From Vibrio anguillarum (lineage in GTDB: Bacteria; Pseudomonadota; Gammaproteobacteria; Enterobacterales; Vibrionaceae): a stretch of DNA of 64,000 nucleotides. How positions within the stretch are numbered: the stretch's first letter is position 1; each line of letters begins with the position of its first letter. The notes under the pieces are model-generated. The model was not told the DNA's origin, made no database searches, and saw only the letters and a list, made by a program, of their open reading frames with translations. The DNA is taken from contig NZ_JAHGUP010000042.1 in the NCBI RefSeq assembly GCF_001989995.2, positions 1-64,000 on the forward strand. Direction: 5' to 3'. A program made the position numbers and the translations under genes. Positions 28,033-37,218 of the stretch are shown in pieces.

Positions 28033-30438
28033 TTAACCGAGAATAACCACTACATCGTTGACACTGCCTTGTGCCATGACAGGAATCACGCCTTCTACTG
28101 CTTCGCCATTCACTGTGATTGTTTTCACCCCTTTACTGACGGAGTTCGGGTTTTGCACTGTGATGTTGTAAGTCGCGCCGCGCCATTGGCGAGTGACTTC
28201 AAAACCAGGCCAATTGGTAGGAATGCATGGGTCTACGACGAGGCCATCAAAACCGACACGAACACCCAAAATGAAATTGGTGACGGCAAAGTAGGCCCAA
28301 CCAGACGTACCTGTTAACCATGGATGGTTTGCACGGCCGTGATCTTGGTGATCTCGTCCCATAATGAACTGCACGTATGAGTAAGGTTCGGCAACGCGCT
28401 TTTCAATGATGTCGTTTTGGTTATAAGGGTTTAATGCGTCGTAGAACTTCATGGCTCGATCACCACGGCCAAGCTTCGTTTCTGCAACCCATGCCCAAGG
28501 GTTTGGATGTGAGAAAATAGCGCCATTTTCTTTAACACCTTGATAAACACGAGTAACGAAACCGATGTCATCATTAGGGGTTGAGAAGGAAGGTGCGTTC
28601 AGATGTAGACCGTATTCGGAGAATAGATTCTCATCAACGGCATCCATCGCTTTTTCACCACGCTCTTGCGACACTGCGCCCGATAAGACGGCGAGTGTGT
28701 TTGATTCAAGGTGAACTCGACCTTCAGTTTGCTGAGCGGTTCCTATCTTGTCGCCATTTTTCGTCAGGCCACGGATATACCAGCCACCTTCTTCATCCCA
28801 AAGGTGAGTTTCACAAGCTTCACGTACGTTCGCCGCCATTTCGGTATATTTCGCAACATCCTCTGCATTGTCACGGTATTTTGCAAGGTCGATAAACTCT
28901 TGCAGCGCCCAAAAGTGAAGGAAAGAAACCATAGATGATTCGCCACCACCTAAGTTCAAGCAGTCGTTCCAGTCAGCGCGTAAGCCTTTGCAGATACCTG
29001 TTTGCCCCACGTATTCTGCCGAGAAGTTAAGCGCCGCCTTCATGTGTTCGTAAACCGTTGCATTGCCACCATCGGCGTAAGGGATCACTTCATCAAAGAA
29101 GGATGTTTCACCCGTTTCCATCACGTATTTACAGATGGTTGGAACGAGCCAGAGATGATCGTCAGAACACGTATCTTCAATGCCGTGGATCTTATCTTCA
29201 TCACTTGGTGTTGGTACAACGGTTGGCGATTTTGATGGTTTGACATCCACTTTTTCTGGATCAAACCAGTCAGGATCAAATAGGTGTAGGCCATAGCCCG
29301 CTTTGACTTGACCACGAAGCAGATCAACCAAGCGTTTACGGGTCATCTTCGGGTTTGCGTGCGGTACTGAAATGGCATCTTGCGCCGTGTCACGGTAACC
29401 AAGGCCAGTACGACCGCCCACTTCAATGAAAGAGGCAAAGCGAGACCACACCACACACGTTTCCGCTTGATAAAGCGTCCAAGTGTTGATCATGGTATCA
29501 AGGCCTTCATTCGGTGATTTTACTTGGAATTTCGCACAACGTTCATCCCAATGCGCTTTGATCCCAGCAAAAGCGGCATCGACATTAGCCAAGTCTTGGT
29601 ACTTAGCACGCAAACGCGCGCCATTGCCTTTACCAATTCCCAAAATATAAGCAAAGCGAACTTCTTCACCCGGTTGGATTACAAATTGTTTGTGCAGCGA
29701 ACCGCAATGGTTGTAGCAGGTTTGCGCGCTGTTCGAGCAGTGACCACGTTCTACTGCAATGGGATTGGCTTCGTCACGATACAAGCCGAGGAAGGTATCG
29801 CGTTGTCCATCATAAGAATCTGGATCAAACGTCGAGGCTAAGTAGTAAAAGCCTTCGAAATCATTGGTGTTGTAGTAAAGATCGTACTCAATCACACCCG
29901 CGTGATAAGCGGTACCTGCAGAGTAAAGCGACATCTGATGGTTTTGGTTATCGGATTGAATGTGACTAAAAGAGAATTCAACAAACGAAAAAGCGCTGAT
30001 AGTGCGAGTCTCAGTGGAATCGTTTTTAATGACGACATCCCAAATTTCAGCATCTTCGCCTTTCGGTACAAAGAGAGTTTTAGTGGCAGTAATGCCGCTG
30101 TATTCACATTTGAATTTGGAGTAAGAGAGGCCGTGGCGGACTTCATACTTCGCTTCTTCTAAGCTTTTTGCTACGGGTTGCCAAGAAATAGACCAATAGT
30201 CGCCAGTTGCATCGTCACGTAAGTAAACATAGTGCCCCGGGCGATCAAAAGAAGCGTTCGGGCGAAATTTGGTAACACGGTTATATTCTGGTGAATTGTA
30301 AAAAGAGTAACCGCCCGCGTTATGAGAGATCACGGTGCAGAATTTTTCTGTCCCTAAGTAGTTGGTCCAAGGCGCTGGAACGTCAGGGCGTGTGATGACA
30401 TATTCACGATTGTCGTTATCGAAATAGCCGTATTTCAT
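28033..30438 (-). CDS. chbP: N,N'-diacetylchitobiose phosphorylase (GH94)
   Basis: Phosphorolyses (GlcNAc)2 to GlcNAc-1-phosphate and GlcNAc in the cytoplasm, saving one ATP. The 801 residues are near-identical in style to the structurally solved V. proteolyticus enzyme: start MKYGYFDNDNREYVITRP, the general-acid Asp in DWNDCLNLGGGESS, and the GH94 C-terminal segment TGTSGWAYFAVTNFILGV. I start at the second ATG (30438), which has AAGGA seven bases upstream; the ATG two codons earlier is too close to it. Older annotation as cellobiose phosphorylase is misleading. It lies downstream of the hexosaminidase and before the mutase. Confidence 0.94.
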   Translation of the reverse strand: MKYGYFDNDNREYVITRPDVPAPWTNYLGTEKFCTVISHNAGGYSFYNSPEYNRVTKFRPNASFDRPGHYVYLRDDATGDYWSISWQPVAKSLEEAKYEVRHGLSYSKFKCEYSGITATKTLFVPKGEDAEIWDVVIKNDSTETRTISAFSFVEFSFSHIQSDNQNHQMSLYSAGTAYHAGVIEYDLYYNTNDFEGFYYLASTFDPDSYDGQRDTFLGLYRDEANPIAVERGHCSNSAQTCYNHCGSLHKQFVIQPGEEVRFAYILGIGKGNGARLRAKYQDLANVDAAFAGIKAHWDERCAKFQVKSPNEGLDTMINTWTLYQAETCVVWSRFASFIEVGGRTGLGYRDTAQDAISVPHANPKMTRKRLVDLLRGQVKAGYGLHLFDPDWFDPEKVDVKPSKSPTVVPTPSDEDKIHGIEDTCSDDHLWLVPTICKYVMETGETSFFDEVIPYADGGNATVYEHMKAALNFSAEYVGQTGICKGLRADWNDCLNLGGGESSMVSFLHFWALQEFIDLAKYRDNAEDVAKYTEMAANVREACETHLWDEEGGWYIRGLTKNGDKIGTAQQTEGRVHLESNTLAVLSGAVSQERGEKAMDAVDENLFSEYGLHLNAPSFSTPNDDIGFVTRVYQGVKENGAIFSHPNPWAWVAETKLGRGDRAMKFYDALNPYNQNDIIEKRVAEPYSYVQFIMGRDHQDHGRANHPWLTGTSGWAYFAVTNFILGVRVGFDGLVVDPCIPTNWPGFEVTRQWRGATYNITVQNPNSVSKGVKTITVNGEAVEGVIPVMAQGSVNDVVVILG

Positions 30439-30531
30439 TGTCATTTCCTTTTAAACAAACTGCGTCTTTTGCAGCCAAAAATTATGCTAGTGAAAACCAA
30501 GGAGAGGCAATGCCGACTCCAAGTGTTGTGT

Positions 30532-32445
30532 TTATTTCCATGGTGCTCGGTAACGGATGCCTTGCTTGTCCAACATAGGCAGATGTCCTTTGAGCCGTGA
30601 CAGATAATCTTGCCAATCACGATGCACTTTATGAGTCCATCCTGCTTCGGCGAGAGCAGTTAAGCGTGGATAAATCATGTATTCCATACGCTGTGGGTTA
30701 TTGATTAATTCACACCATAAAGCGCACTGAATACCGAGAATTCGCTTACGGAGTGGATCGTTTTCGGGCACTTCGGCTAAGGGTTCATAGCGATAGGCTT
30801 TTTCTAATGGGGTAACACCTGCCCAGTCAACGCCCGGTTCTTCTGGCGCATAATCTTGAGCAATATCCAGATACGTGTACTGACCGGGTTGTAAAATCAC
30901 ATCAAACCCTTGTTTGGCACAGTTCAATGCCGCCGCTTCAGAAAGCCAAGAGTAGATAACGGTATCTTTACTGACCTTATTGCCATGATGTGCTTCTTCC
31001 CAGCCGACCATGCGTTTGCCAAGCGTACGCAGTTTTTGTTCGGCATAACGCAATAAGTGTCCTTGTAATTCTTTGGCCTCGGTATAGCCATTATCAGCCA
31101 TCAGTTGTTGACATTTAGGGCTGTTAATCCAGACCCCATCAGGCACTTCGTCGGCACCAATATGAATAAAGTGGGATGGAAATAGCTCAGAGACTTCTTG
31201 CAAGACGATATCTAAGAACTCATACGTACCTTCAAGGGCGGGGGAGAGGACGTTATCGTTATAATATTGAATGCTGCGATAGTGTGATTGATCCTCTTCA
31301 TCGGCCAGCAGATGAGGCAGAGATTTGATCGCGGCGCGGCAATGTCCGGGAACATCAATTTCAGGGATCACTGTGATACCACGCTCTTGAGCGTATGCGA
31401 TAACCTCTTTGATCTCTTGTTGTGTATAGAAACCACCGTGGCGCTGCGTTAACAAGCTGTATTGAGGTTCGAGCACTTCATCAACCCCTCGCCATGCACC
31501 GATTTCGGTGAGTTGTGGCAGTGCTTTAATTTCGATACGCCATCCTTCGTCATCGGTCAAATGCCAATGGAACGTATTGAATTTGTAATGCGCTAATTGG
31601 TTAATAAGTCGCTTAACTGTCTCGATTCCATGAAAATGGCGCGCACAATCGAGCATCATGCCTCGGTACTTAAAGCGTGGCGCATCACTGATTTTGACGC
31701 AGGGGACTAACCAGGATTGATCTTGAACTTGAATCAACTGCAACAGGGTCGCGCTAGCATACATAAAGCCTTGATGGCCACTCGCCTCTAAGCGAATGCC
31801 GGTACGATCGACGTTGAGTTGATACGCGCCCTCGTCAAAGGTCGGGTTAGTGCGGTAGATAATATCAGCGCTGCCAATGGGTTTGGGCTGAAAATCAAAT
31901 ATACGGTTGAGTTCCTGTTGTAACCAAGTCGCAGCTTGCTCAGCGCACGTGGATTGCAAGGTAATCTGGCTCGAAGTCGTTAAGGTGTAATGCCCTGTGC
32001 CGGATTCAATCTTGTTTGGTAATGGAATGAGACTGAGGCTCGCGGCTTCTGCTGCAGGTATTTCACTACGCTCACGATAAGGCGAGGCGAGAGCAATCGG
32101 GGTTACGATCACATCATGACGTTCGATCGGTTGCTCGCCATTGCATTGAACAAAGGCGTGCTTTACGCCATCAGTGTAAAAATGGAAAGGAGCGGTTTTG
32201 ATGCTAAATTCACAGTAAAAATGCGAGTTTGCAGCAAGCACGGTCATATCTGGCGCTAATGAGCAGAAACTGCCTATTTGCACTACGTTGCCATGGGTGA
32301 TGCTGTCTGGCTGAATGAAGCGATCAATCACAAAATGTAACGACCAGTCTTTTAGGTCTTGATCGCTTAAATTATGGAACGTTAAACCAAAACGGCAAAA
32401 TTGCTTCTGTTCTGAGAGTACCGCAAAGTCAATTCGATAGCTCAT
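30532..32445 (-). CDS. Beta-N-acetylhexosaminidase (GH20), cytoplasmic
   Basis: Removes GlcNAc from non-reducing ends of short chitooligosaccharides. The 637 residues comprise an N-terminal beta-rich domain (1-130), a GH20b-like domain and the GH20 barrel with WHLTDDEGWRIE and the catalytic Asp-Glu pair in HIGADEVPDGVW. No signal peptide is present, which places it in the cytoplasm beside the phosphorylase, acting on imported oligomers rather than on the outside polymer. It starts 9 bp after the kinase gene stop. Confidence 0.92.
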   Translation of the reverse strand: MSYRIDFAVLSEQKQFCRFGLTFHNLSDQDLKDWSLHFVIDRFIQPDSITHGNVVQIGSFCSLAPDMTVLAANSHFYCEFSIKTAPFHFYTDGVKHAFVQCNGEQPIERHDVIVTPIALASPYRERSEIPAAEAASLSLIPLPNKIESGTGHYTLTTSSQITLQSTCAEQAATWLQQELNRIFDFQPKPIGSADIIYRTNPTFDEGAYQLNVDRTGIRLEASGHQGFMYASATLLQLIQVQDQSWLVPCVKISDAPRFKYRGMMLDCARHFHGIETVKRLINQLAHYKFNTFHWHLTDDEGWRIEIKALPQLTEIGAWRGVDEVLEPQYSLLTQRHGGFYTQQEIKEVIAYAQERGITVIPEIDVPGHCRAAIKSLPHLLADEEDQSHYRSIQYYNDNVLSPALEGTYEFLDIVLQEVSELFPSHFIHIGADEVPDGVWINSPKCQQLMADNGYTEAKELQGHLLRYAEQKLRTLGKRMVGWEEAHHGNKVSKDTVIYSWLSEAAALNCAKQGFDVILQPGQYTYLDIAQDYAPEEPGVDWAGVTPLEKAYRYEPLAEVPENDPLRKRILGIQCALWCELINNPQRMEYMIYPRLTALAEAGWTHKVHRDWQDYLSRLKGHLPMLDKQGIRYRAPWK

Positions 32446-32454
32446 AGTGATTCC

Positions 32455-33330
32455 TTAATACAAATTATGCTCGGCTTTGCCGGCAAACATAATCGCGCCT
32501 TCGATAGCGTCGAATTGAGGTTGAACAATCCACTGCTGTACCGGTGGAGAAAGCCAATACAAGATACGCTCTGCAATGCTACCCATGAGGCAGATCCGCT
32601 TGGCTCCTTTGTTATGAAGAGCGACAAGAAACATTTCGATGTCTGCCGCGGTTTGTTTGAGAAGCTCGATCGCCAGCGCATCACCTTGTTGCGCTAGAGA
32701 AAAAATAACGGGAGAGAACTGGCCATAGTCGCGTGGGAGTGCGGTTTTTGACCATTCGACAATCTGATCAACATCGTGGTTAAAATGTTGCATCACATGA
32801 GCGCTTAATAATGAAGGCTCTCCGATGTCATCCTCAATGAGCAGCACGCGCTGGATTAGGCGTAAACCCATGATGGCACCGCTGCCTTGATCGGATATGG
32901 GAAACTCTCGGCCACCCACCACATGCTGCTGCCCTGCGTGTAAAAATAGGCCACAAGAGCCCGTTCCCGCGATCATAATTGCGCCATCTTCACCATTATG
33001 AGCACCAATACAGGCACCGTAAGCATCTGTGTTGAGCGTTAGTGAAGCAAAAGGATGTGTCTGAGACATAAACGCATGCCATGCGGATTTTTGTTCTGCA
33101 CCAGCCAGAGCAAGACCCACGTGCATCTGAGCAAAATTCTCTTTCGTCAGCCCGCTTTGGTGCGCCGCTTGAGTAATTGCATCAATGATCGCCTGCATGG
33201 CAAGTTCCACACCCAATAAAATATTGGCGCTACCGCTTTTCGCTTCACCTAACAGCGCGCCTTGCTCGTTGCGGATGCGTGCGCGACATGATGTGCCGCC
33301 TCCATCAATACCGACATAATAAAAAGTCAT
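32455..33330 (-). CDS. gspK: Glucosamine/N-acetylglucosamine kinase (BadF/BcrA-type fold)
   Basis: ATP-dependent amino-sugar kinase of about 291 residues with the ASKHA fold: phosphate-1 motif GIDGGGTSCRARI at the N-terminus, the AGTGSCGLF adenosine/phosphate loop and the GGREFPISDQGSGA segment. The V. cholerae protein from this operon was reported as a glucosamine-specific kinase, GspK, fitting the GH9 glucosaminidase gene just upstream. I start at the ATG at 33330, which overlaps the GH9 stop (ATGA); the longer frame from 33414 adds 28 residues without family support. Confidence 0.9.
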   Translation of the reverse strand: MTFYYVGIDGGGTSCRARIRNEQGALLGEAKSGSANILLGVELAMQAIIDAITQAAHQSGLTKENFAQMHVGLALAGAEQKSAWHAFMSQTHPFASLTLNTDAYGACIGAHNGEDGAIMIAGTGSCGLFLHAGQQHVVGGREFPISDQGSGAIMGLRLIQRVLLIEDDIGEPSLLSAHVMQHFNHDVDQIVEWSKTALPRDYGQFSPVIFSLAQQGDALAIELLKQTAADIEMFLVALHNKGAKRICLMGSIAERILYWLSPPVQQWIVQPQFDAIEGAIMFAGKAEHNLY

Positions 33331-35054
33331 GACTGCCTCTCTAAGTCTGGTGTTGAGAAGTGGCAAAACTGGGTTGTGATGGCTAGCAGATACCAAGCAC
33401 CATGAGGAATCCATTGCTCAGCCCAACGCCAGTTTTGCAGCATGTCATCCTTCTGTTTAGCTGGGTTGAAAGCGATATCTTCTTCATCTTCAAAACCGCC
33501 TGTAATGCCATTACACACTCCCCCTTTAGCATTAAAAAAGCCTAGGTGGGGGAGGTAGTCTGGATTGTTGCGACCGTGCCCATCGAGCATGCACATATCG
33601 TATGGATTTAATCCGATAATCCAGTTCAATGCATTTTGTGCAAAGGTGGTTAAAGGGGCATGCAGATCTGCGTTGACGAAGGCTTGGGCGCGATAAGCCA
33701 TACACGCGAGCGATCCTAAACGCGCATTTTCGCCTTGCCACCAGTAGCCGGATTCATTGTCGTGAGCGACAAAAAATGCGCAGCGTTTGTCGCCATTCAC
33801 TGGTTTTACATATTGGCGTGGGTAGCCAAATGGGTTACTGACTTGATGAGTGATAGTGAGCTCAAAGCGGCAAGCATTCTCAATCACTTGAACGACCGAT
33901 TGTTTGAGGTGTTCTTCCGTTTCAATCTCGAGATATTCGCACAGTGCAATCACTGGTAGTCCAGCTTCGGCGGCGTGATAATAAGGGCGAGTGGCATCAC
34001 TATTGGCTGCCCAATAATGAGCGATGTTAGCGTCGCTGTGTTGATAAGCGCATAACCTTTGTGCCCAAAGACGACACTCAACCAGATAATTTGCTTGATG
34101 AGTTGAGCGATAGAGTTCAACCGATGCAAGCAGAGCGCAATAAGCATCAATGATGTTCTCTTGGCCATCGTCGAGATAGCGCGTGTTATTTTCTTTTAAA
34201 TGCCAGTAACCATGCTCCGCCGCTGTTAAATAGTGTTCTGAGGTGAAATCACCGTGAACATCTAAACGTGCTGCCACCGCAAGAGCGGCAATCGCAATGC
34301 CTCCCCCTTGACGAAATCCGGCTTGATAATCGTCAGACTTGTGGCCTGATTGAGTGGCATAGGCGCAGATCTCTCGTTGCTTAATGTCCTTGCTCCATTT
34401 GTCAAAGACCGTTGTATAAAAGAACCCCTCGGAGTTTTGCATGCGGATCAGAAAATCAGCACCAAATAACGCCTCTTCCTTAAGGCGAGTGCGAGAAAAT
34501 GCAGCAAAACTCGAGTGGTGTTCTAGTTGTGCCAATCCCTTTAGCATATTCCAAACCACCATTGGGGTTTGTTGAGGGTTTAAATAGTTGGCGTAAGAAA
34601 GGTGACTCAGATACTTACTGACGTCACCGGAAGCGTCGTACCAGCCACCGTGTACATCGGCAGTGGTTGATGTACCAAGCAGTGGTACGAGCTTATCTTG
34701 CTGGTCGAAAATGCCACCACAACGTTGTGATTTGAAGTAGTGCAATACATCAGAAAACGTTTTTTTCATCAGTATCCCTTCACCAATTTCAAAAATGGGG
34801 GAGTGGGTATTTTCAAAACGCAGGTAATACTGCCCTGAAGTGGTGTATTGAGAAAAGTCGATCGTGTAAAAGCTACCTAAATGCCAATGTGCGACTTTAG
34901 CTTGTGGTTCAACAACGAAAGTCGACACCGTTTGATGGCTGTTTGCACAAACAAGCAGGGCGATATCGGAAGAAACACGGAGTGTGTTACTCATTAGTAT
35001 CGCCTGTTTTGGCCCTTGTGGCTCATAACCAATATGGTTAATCAGTAGCAGCAT
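33327..35054 (-). CDS. GH9 family exo-beta-glucosaminidase (annotated elsewhere as endoglucanase-related)
   Basis: The 575-residue protein has an N-terminal Ig-like CelD_N domain (about 1-95), then a GH9 (alpha/alpha)6 barrel: GGWYDASGDVSKYLS with the catalytic-base Asp pair near 130, and the C-terminal GLNPYDMCMLDGHGRNNPDYLPH and EDEEDIAFN segments carrying the general acid. There is no signal peptide, so it works in the cytoplasm. A homologous Photobacterium GH9 enzyme was shown to be an exo-beta-D-glucosaminidase. With the glucosamine kinase overlapping its stop, the pair would process glucosamine-containing (partly deacetylated) disaccharides. Confidence 0.85.
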   Translation of the reverse strand: MLLLINHIGYEPQGPKQAILMSNTLRVSSDIALLVCANSHQTVSTFVVEPQAKVAHWHLGSFYTIDFSQYTTSGQYYLRFENTHSPIFEIGEGILMKKTFSDVLHYFKSQRCGGIFDQQDKLVPLLGTSTTADVHGGWYDASGDVSKYLSHLSYANYLNPQQTPMVVWNMLKGLAQLEHHSSFAAFSRTRLKEEALFGADFLIRMQNSEGFFYTTVFDKWSKDIKQREICAYATQSGHKSDDYQAGFRQGGGIAIAALAVAARLDVHGDFTSEHYLTAAEHGYWHLKENNTRYLDDGQENIIDAYCALLASVELYRSTHQANYLVECRLWAQRLCAYQHSDANIAHYWAANSDATRPYYHAAEAGLPVIALCEYLEIETEEHLKQSVVQVIENACRFELTITHQVSNPFGYPRQYVKPVNGDKRCAFFVAHDNESGYWWQGENARLGSLACMAYRAQAFVNADLHAPLTTFAQNALNWIIGLNPYDMCMLDGHGRNNPDYLPHLGFFNAKGGVCNGITGGFEDEEDIAFNPAKQKDDMLQNWRWAEQWIPHGAWYLLAITTQFCHFSTPDLERQS

Positions 35055-35088
35055 TAAACATCTCCAAGCCAGATCTTTGATTTCTCGC

Positions 35089-35182
35089 CAGCACTCAACC
35101 CGTCGGGGGCGTGTGCTGACTTTGTTTTATAGGTTTACCTAAGGTATTGAAACCGATGAGGTTATGTCAGCGGCTTCAATAC
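35089..35182 (-). repeat. Two stem-loops between the ABC ATPase and GH9 genes
   Basis: An imperfect hairpin at 35144-35182 pairs GTATTGAA with TTCAATAC plus inner CCG/CGG and TGA/TCA blocks. A second pairs CAGCAC (35089-35094) with GTGCTG (35113-35118). Neither has a U-run. They divide the transport half of the operon from the enzyme half. Confidence 0.55.
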
Positions 35183-35202
35183 ATTAAGGTGTGCGTTAGT
35201 GA

Positions 35203-36195
35203 TTATTCAAATAAGTAACAACGAACAAAGTGGTTATCAGACAACTGAGTCACCGCTGGAAGTTGTTCACGACATTTGTCACTCGCCTGCATGCATCGAC
35301 CAGCAAAAGGACAGCCTGTTGATACCGGGGTCCAAAGTGGAATTTCGCCTTTGTTCCCTTTGAGCTTCTCGTGTATCGATTTACTAGGATCGGGTACTGC
35401 GGAAACCAATAGTTGAGTATATGGGTGCTGAGGATCGTGAATGATCTCTTCGGTATCGCCCCATTCCACCATATGTCCGACGTACATGACGGCTAAGTCT
35501 TCGGCGATGTAGCGTGCGGTGGCGATGTCATGCGTGATATAAAGCAGCGACATCTGCTTTTCAAACTTCATCTCTTCCATCAGGTTGAGAACACCCGCAC
35601 GAATCGACACATCCAACATGGAGGTTGGTTCATCAGCCAGTACCACTTCGGCACCAACCGCGATATTACGCGCTAAGTTGACACGTTGGCGCTGTCCACC
35701 AGACAACTGGTGCGGATATTTCGCGGCTGTTTCTTTTGGTGGAATAAGGCCGACTTGTTCCAGTAAATCGTGAACGCGTTCTTCTAACTCTCTCTTATTA
35801 CCTGACGTCACTTTTTTATGGATAAGCAGTGGACGAGCAATATGATGAAAAATGGTATGAGTTGGGTTGAGTGAGCCAAACGGATCTTGCCATACCATCT
35901 GGACGCCTTCGCGATAGTGCATCAGGTCACTGCGTGAAGTGATGTCTAAAATATCGCGTCCTTTGTATTCAATTACACCGGATGTTGGGGCGTACATTTT
36001 GGCAATCATTTTAGCGGTTGTTGATTTGCCAGAGCCTGATTCACCCACGACAGCCAAGCCGCGGCTTTTGAACATTTTGAACGATACGTCGTTGATCGCT
36101 CGCATCATAGGTTGTTTTAGGGTGTTACTGTTGATTGGAAAATCTTTAACTAGATTTTTCCCCTCAACCAGTAATTCACCGAAATTTTTGCTCAT
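35203..36195 (-). CDS. Chitooligosaccharide ABC transporter, ATP-binding protein (DppF/OppF type)
   Basis: One of two ATPases driving the disaccharide importer. The 330 residues contain Walker A GESGSGKST, Q-loop WQDPFGSLNP, signature LSGGQRQRVNLAR, Walker B VVLADEPTSMLD and the C-terminal oligopeptide-transporter ABC extension with a Cys cluster (TGCPFAGRC..C..C). Opp/Dpp-like transporters use two different ATPases; the partner is encoded immediately upstream. The operon and the neighbouring catabolic genes identify chitin oligosaccharides as the substrate. Confidence 0.92.
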   Translation of the reverse strand: MSKNFGELLVEGKNLVKDFPINSNTLKQPMMRAINDVSFKMFKSRGLAVVGESGSGKSTTAKMIAKMYAPTSGVIEYKGRDILDITSRSDLMHYREGVQMVWQDPFGSLNPTHTIFHHIARPLLIHKKVTSGNKRELEERVHDLLEQVGLIPPKETAAKYPHQLSGGQRQRVNLARNIAVGAEVVLADEPTSMLDVSIRAGVLNLMEEMKFEKQMSLLYITHDIATARYIAEDLAVMYVGHMVEWGDTEEIIHDPQHPYTQLLVSAVPDPSKSIHEKLKGNKGEIPLWTPVSTGCPFAGRCMQASDKCREQLPAVTQLSDNHFVRCYLFE

Positions 36196-36232
36196 AATTG
36201 TCTCCAGAAATTTTTGTAATACAGCTTGTGCT

Positions 36233-37216
36233 CTACAGTTTCACTTGAGCAATTGGGTCACCGTAAAGGTGGCAACTGGAGAAGCGTCCAAGCTCTATTT
36301 GGCGCAAACTCGTTGGAATTTTGGTGCAAGCTTCATGTACGCGATCGCAACGAGCTTGGAAACGACAACCTTGAGGTATATCCAATAAGTTCAACGGGTT
36401 ACCTGGTATTCCAGTTAACTTCGTTTTAGGGCCTGTCAGTGGAGGGAAAGAACTACCCAGCCCTTTGGTGTAAGGGTGGAAAGGGCTTTCCAGAATCTGT
36501 TTAGAAGGAGCCACTTCAATTAATTCACCGGAATACATGATGCCAATTCGATCGGAGAACTCGACCATCAACGACAAGTCATGGGTGATGAATAAGATAG
36601 AGAAGCCAAACTCTTCTTTCAGCGCATAGATTTTTTGCAATATTTCACGTTGGACAACCACATCAAGTGCCGTAGTGGGCTCATCCATAATGATCATTTT
36701 AGGATTGAGCGCGAGAGCAATTGCAATCACCAAGCGCTGACGCATACCCCCAGAGAATTGGTGTGGGTAATCGTTTAATCGACTTGGGTGAATATCGACA
36801 ATTTCTAACAAACCTTCAGCACGGCGTTTAGCTTGTTCACGAGTCATGTTGGTATGGCGCATGATCACGTCACAAAATTGCTCTTCCATCGTCAATACTG
36901 GGTTCAAAGCGTTCATCGCACTTTGAAACACCATCGACATTTGGCTCCAGCGAAAGGATTGCATGCGTTCATCGCTGTATTTAATGATATTTTCACCATT
37001 AAAAATCACTTCTCCACCAGTAATAAACGCGGGCGGCTTATGCAGACGCATCAGTGAAAATGCGATAGTTGATTTACCACAGCCAGATTCACCAGCAAGG
37101 CCAAATACTTCGCCAGGTGCAATGTCAAAACTGACGTTGCTGCATGCTCGAACATCACCTGCGTCGGTGATGTAGTCAACGCATAGGTTACGGATTGAAA
37201 TAAGTGGGTTTGTCAT
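36233..37216 (-). CDS. Chitooligosaccharide ABC transporter, ATP-binding protein (DppD/OppD type)
   Basis: Second ATPase of the importer, 327 residues: Walker A GESGCGKST near 40-48, Q-loop FQSAMNALNP, signature FSGGMRQRLVIA, Walker B MIIMDEPTTALD and the C-terminal extension with CRFQARCDRVHEAC. It starts 2 bp after the permease stop and ends 37 bp before the companion ATPase, in the standard OppBCDF order (two permeases then two ATPases). Confidence 0.93.
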   Translation of the reverse strand: MTNPLISIRNLCVDYITDAGDVRACSNVSFDIAPGEVFGLAGESGCGKSTIAFSLMRLHKPPAFITGGEVIFNGENIIKYSDERMQSFRWSQMSMVFQSAMNALNPVLTMEEQFCDVIMRHTNMTREQAKRRAEGLLEIVDIHPSRLNDYPHQFSGGMRQRLVIAIALALNPKMIIMDEPTTALDVVVQREILQKIYALKEEFGFSILFITHDLSLMVEFSDRIGIMYSGELIEVAPSKQILESPFHPYTKGLGSSFPPLTGPKTKLTGIPGNPLNLLDIPQGCRFQARCDRVHEACTKIPTSLRQIELGRFSSCHLYGDPIAQVKL

Positions 37217-37218
37217 GA

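Noticed and set aside
33331..33414. Upstream extension of the glucosamine kinase
   Set aside because: The extra 28 residues precede the conserved GIDGGGT start and lie within the GH9 gene; the ATG at 33330 overlaps the GH9 stop in the usual coupled way.
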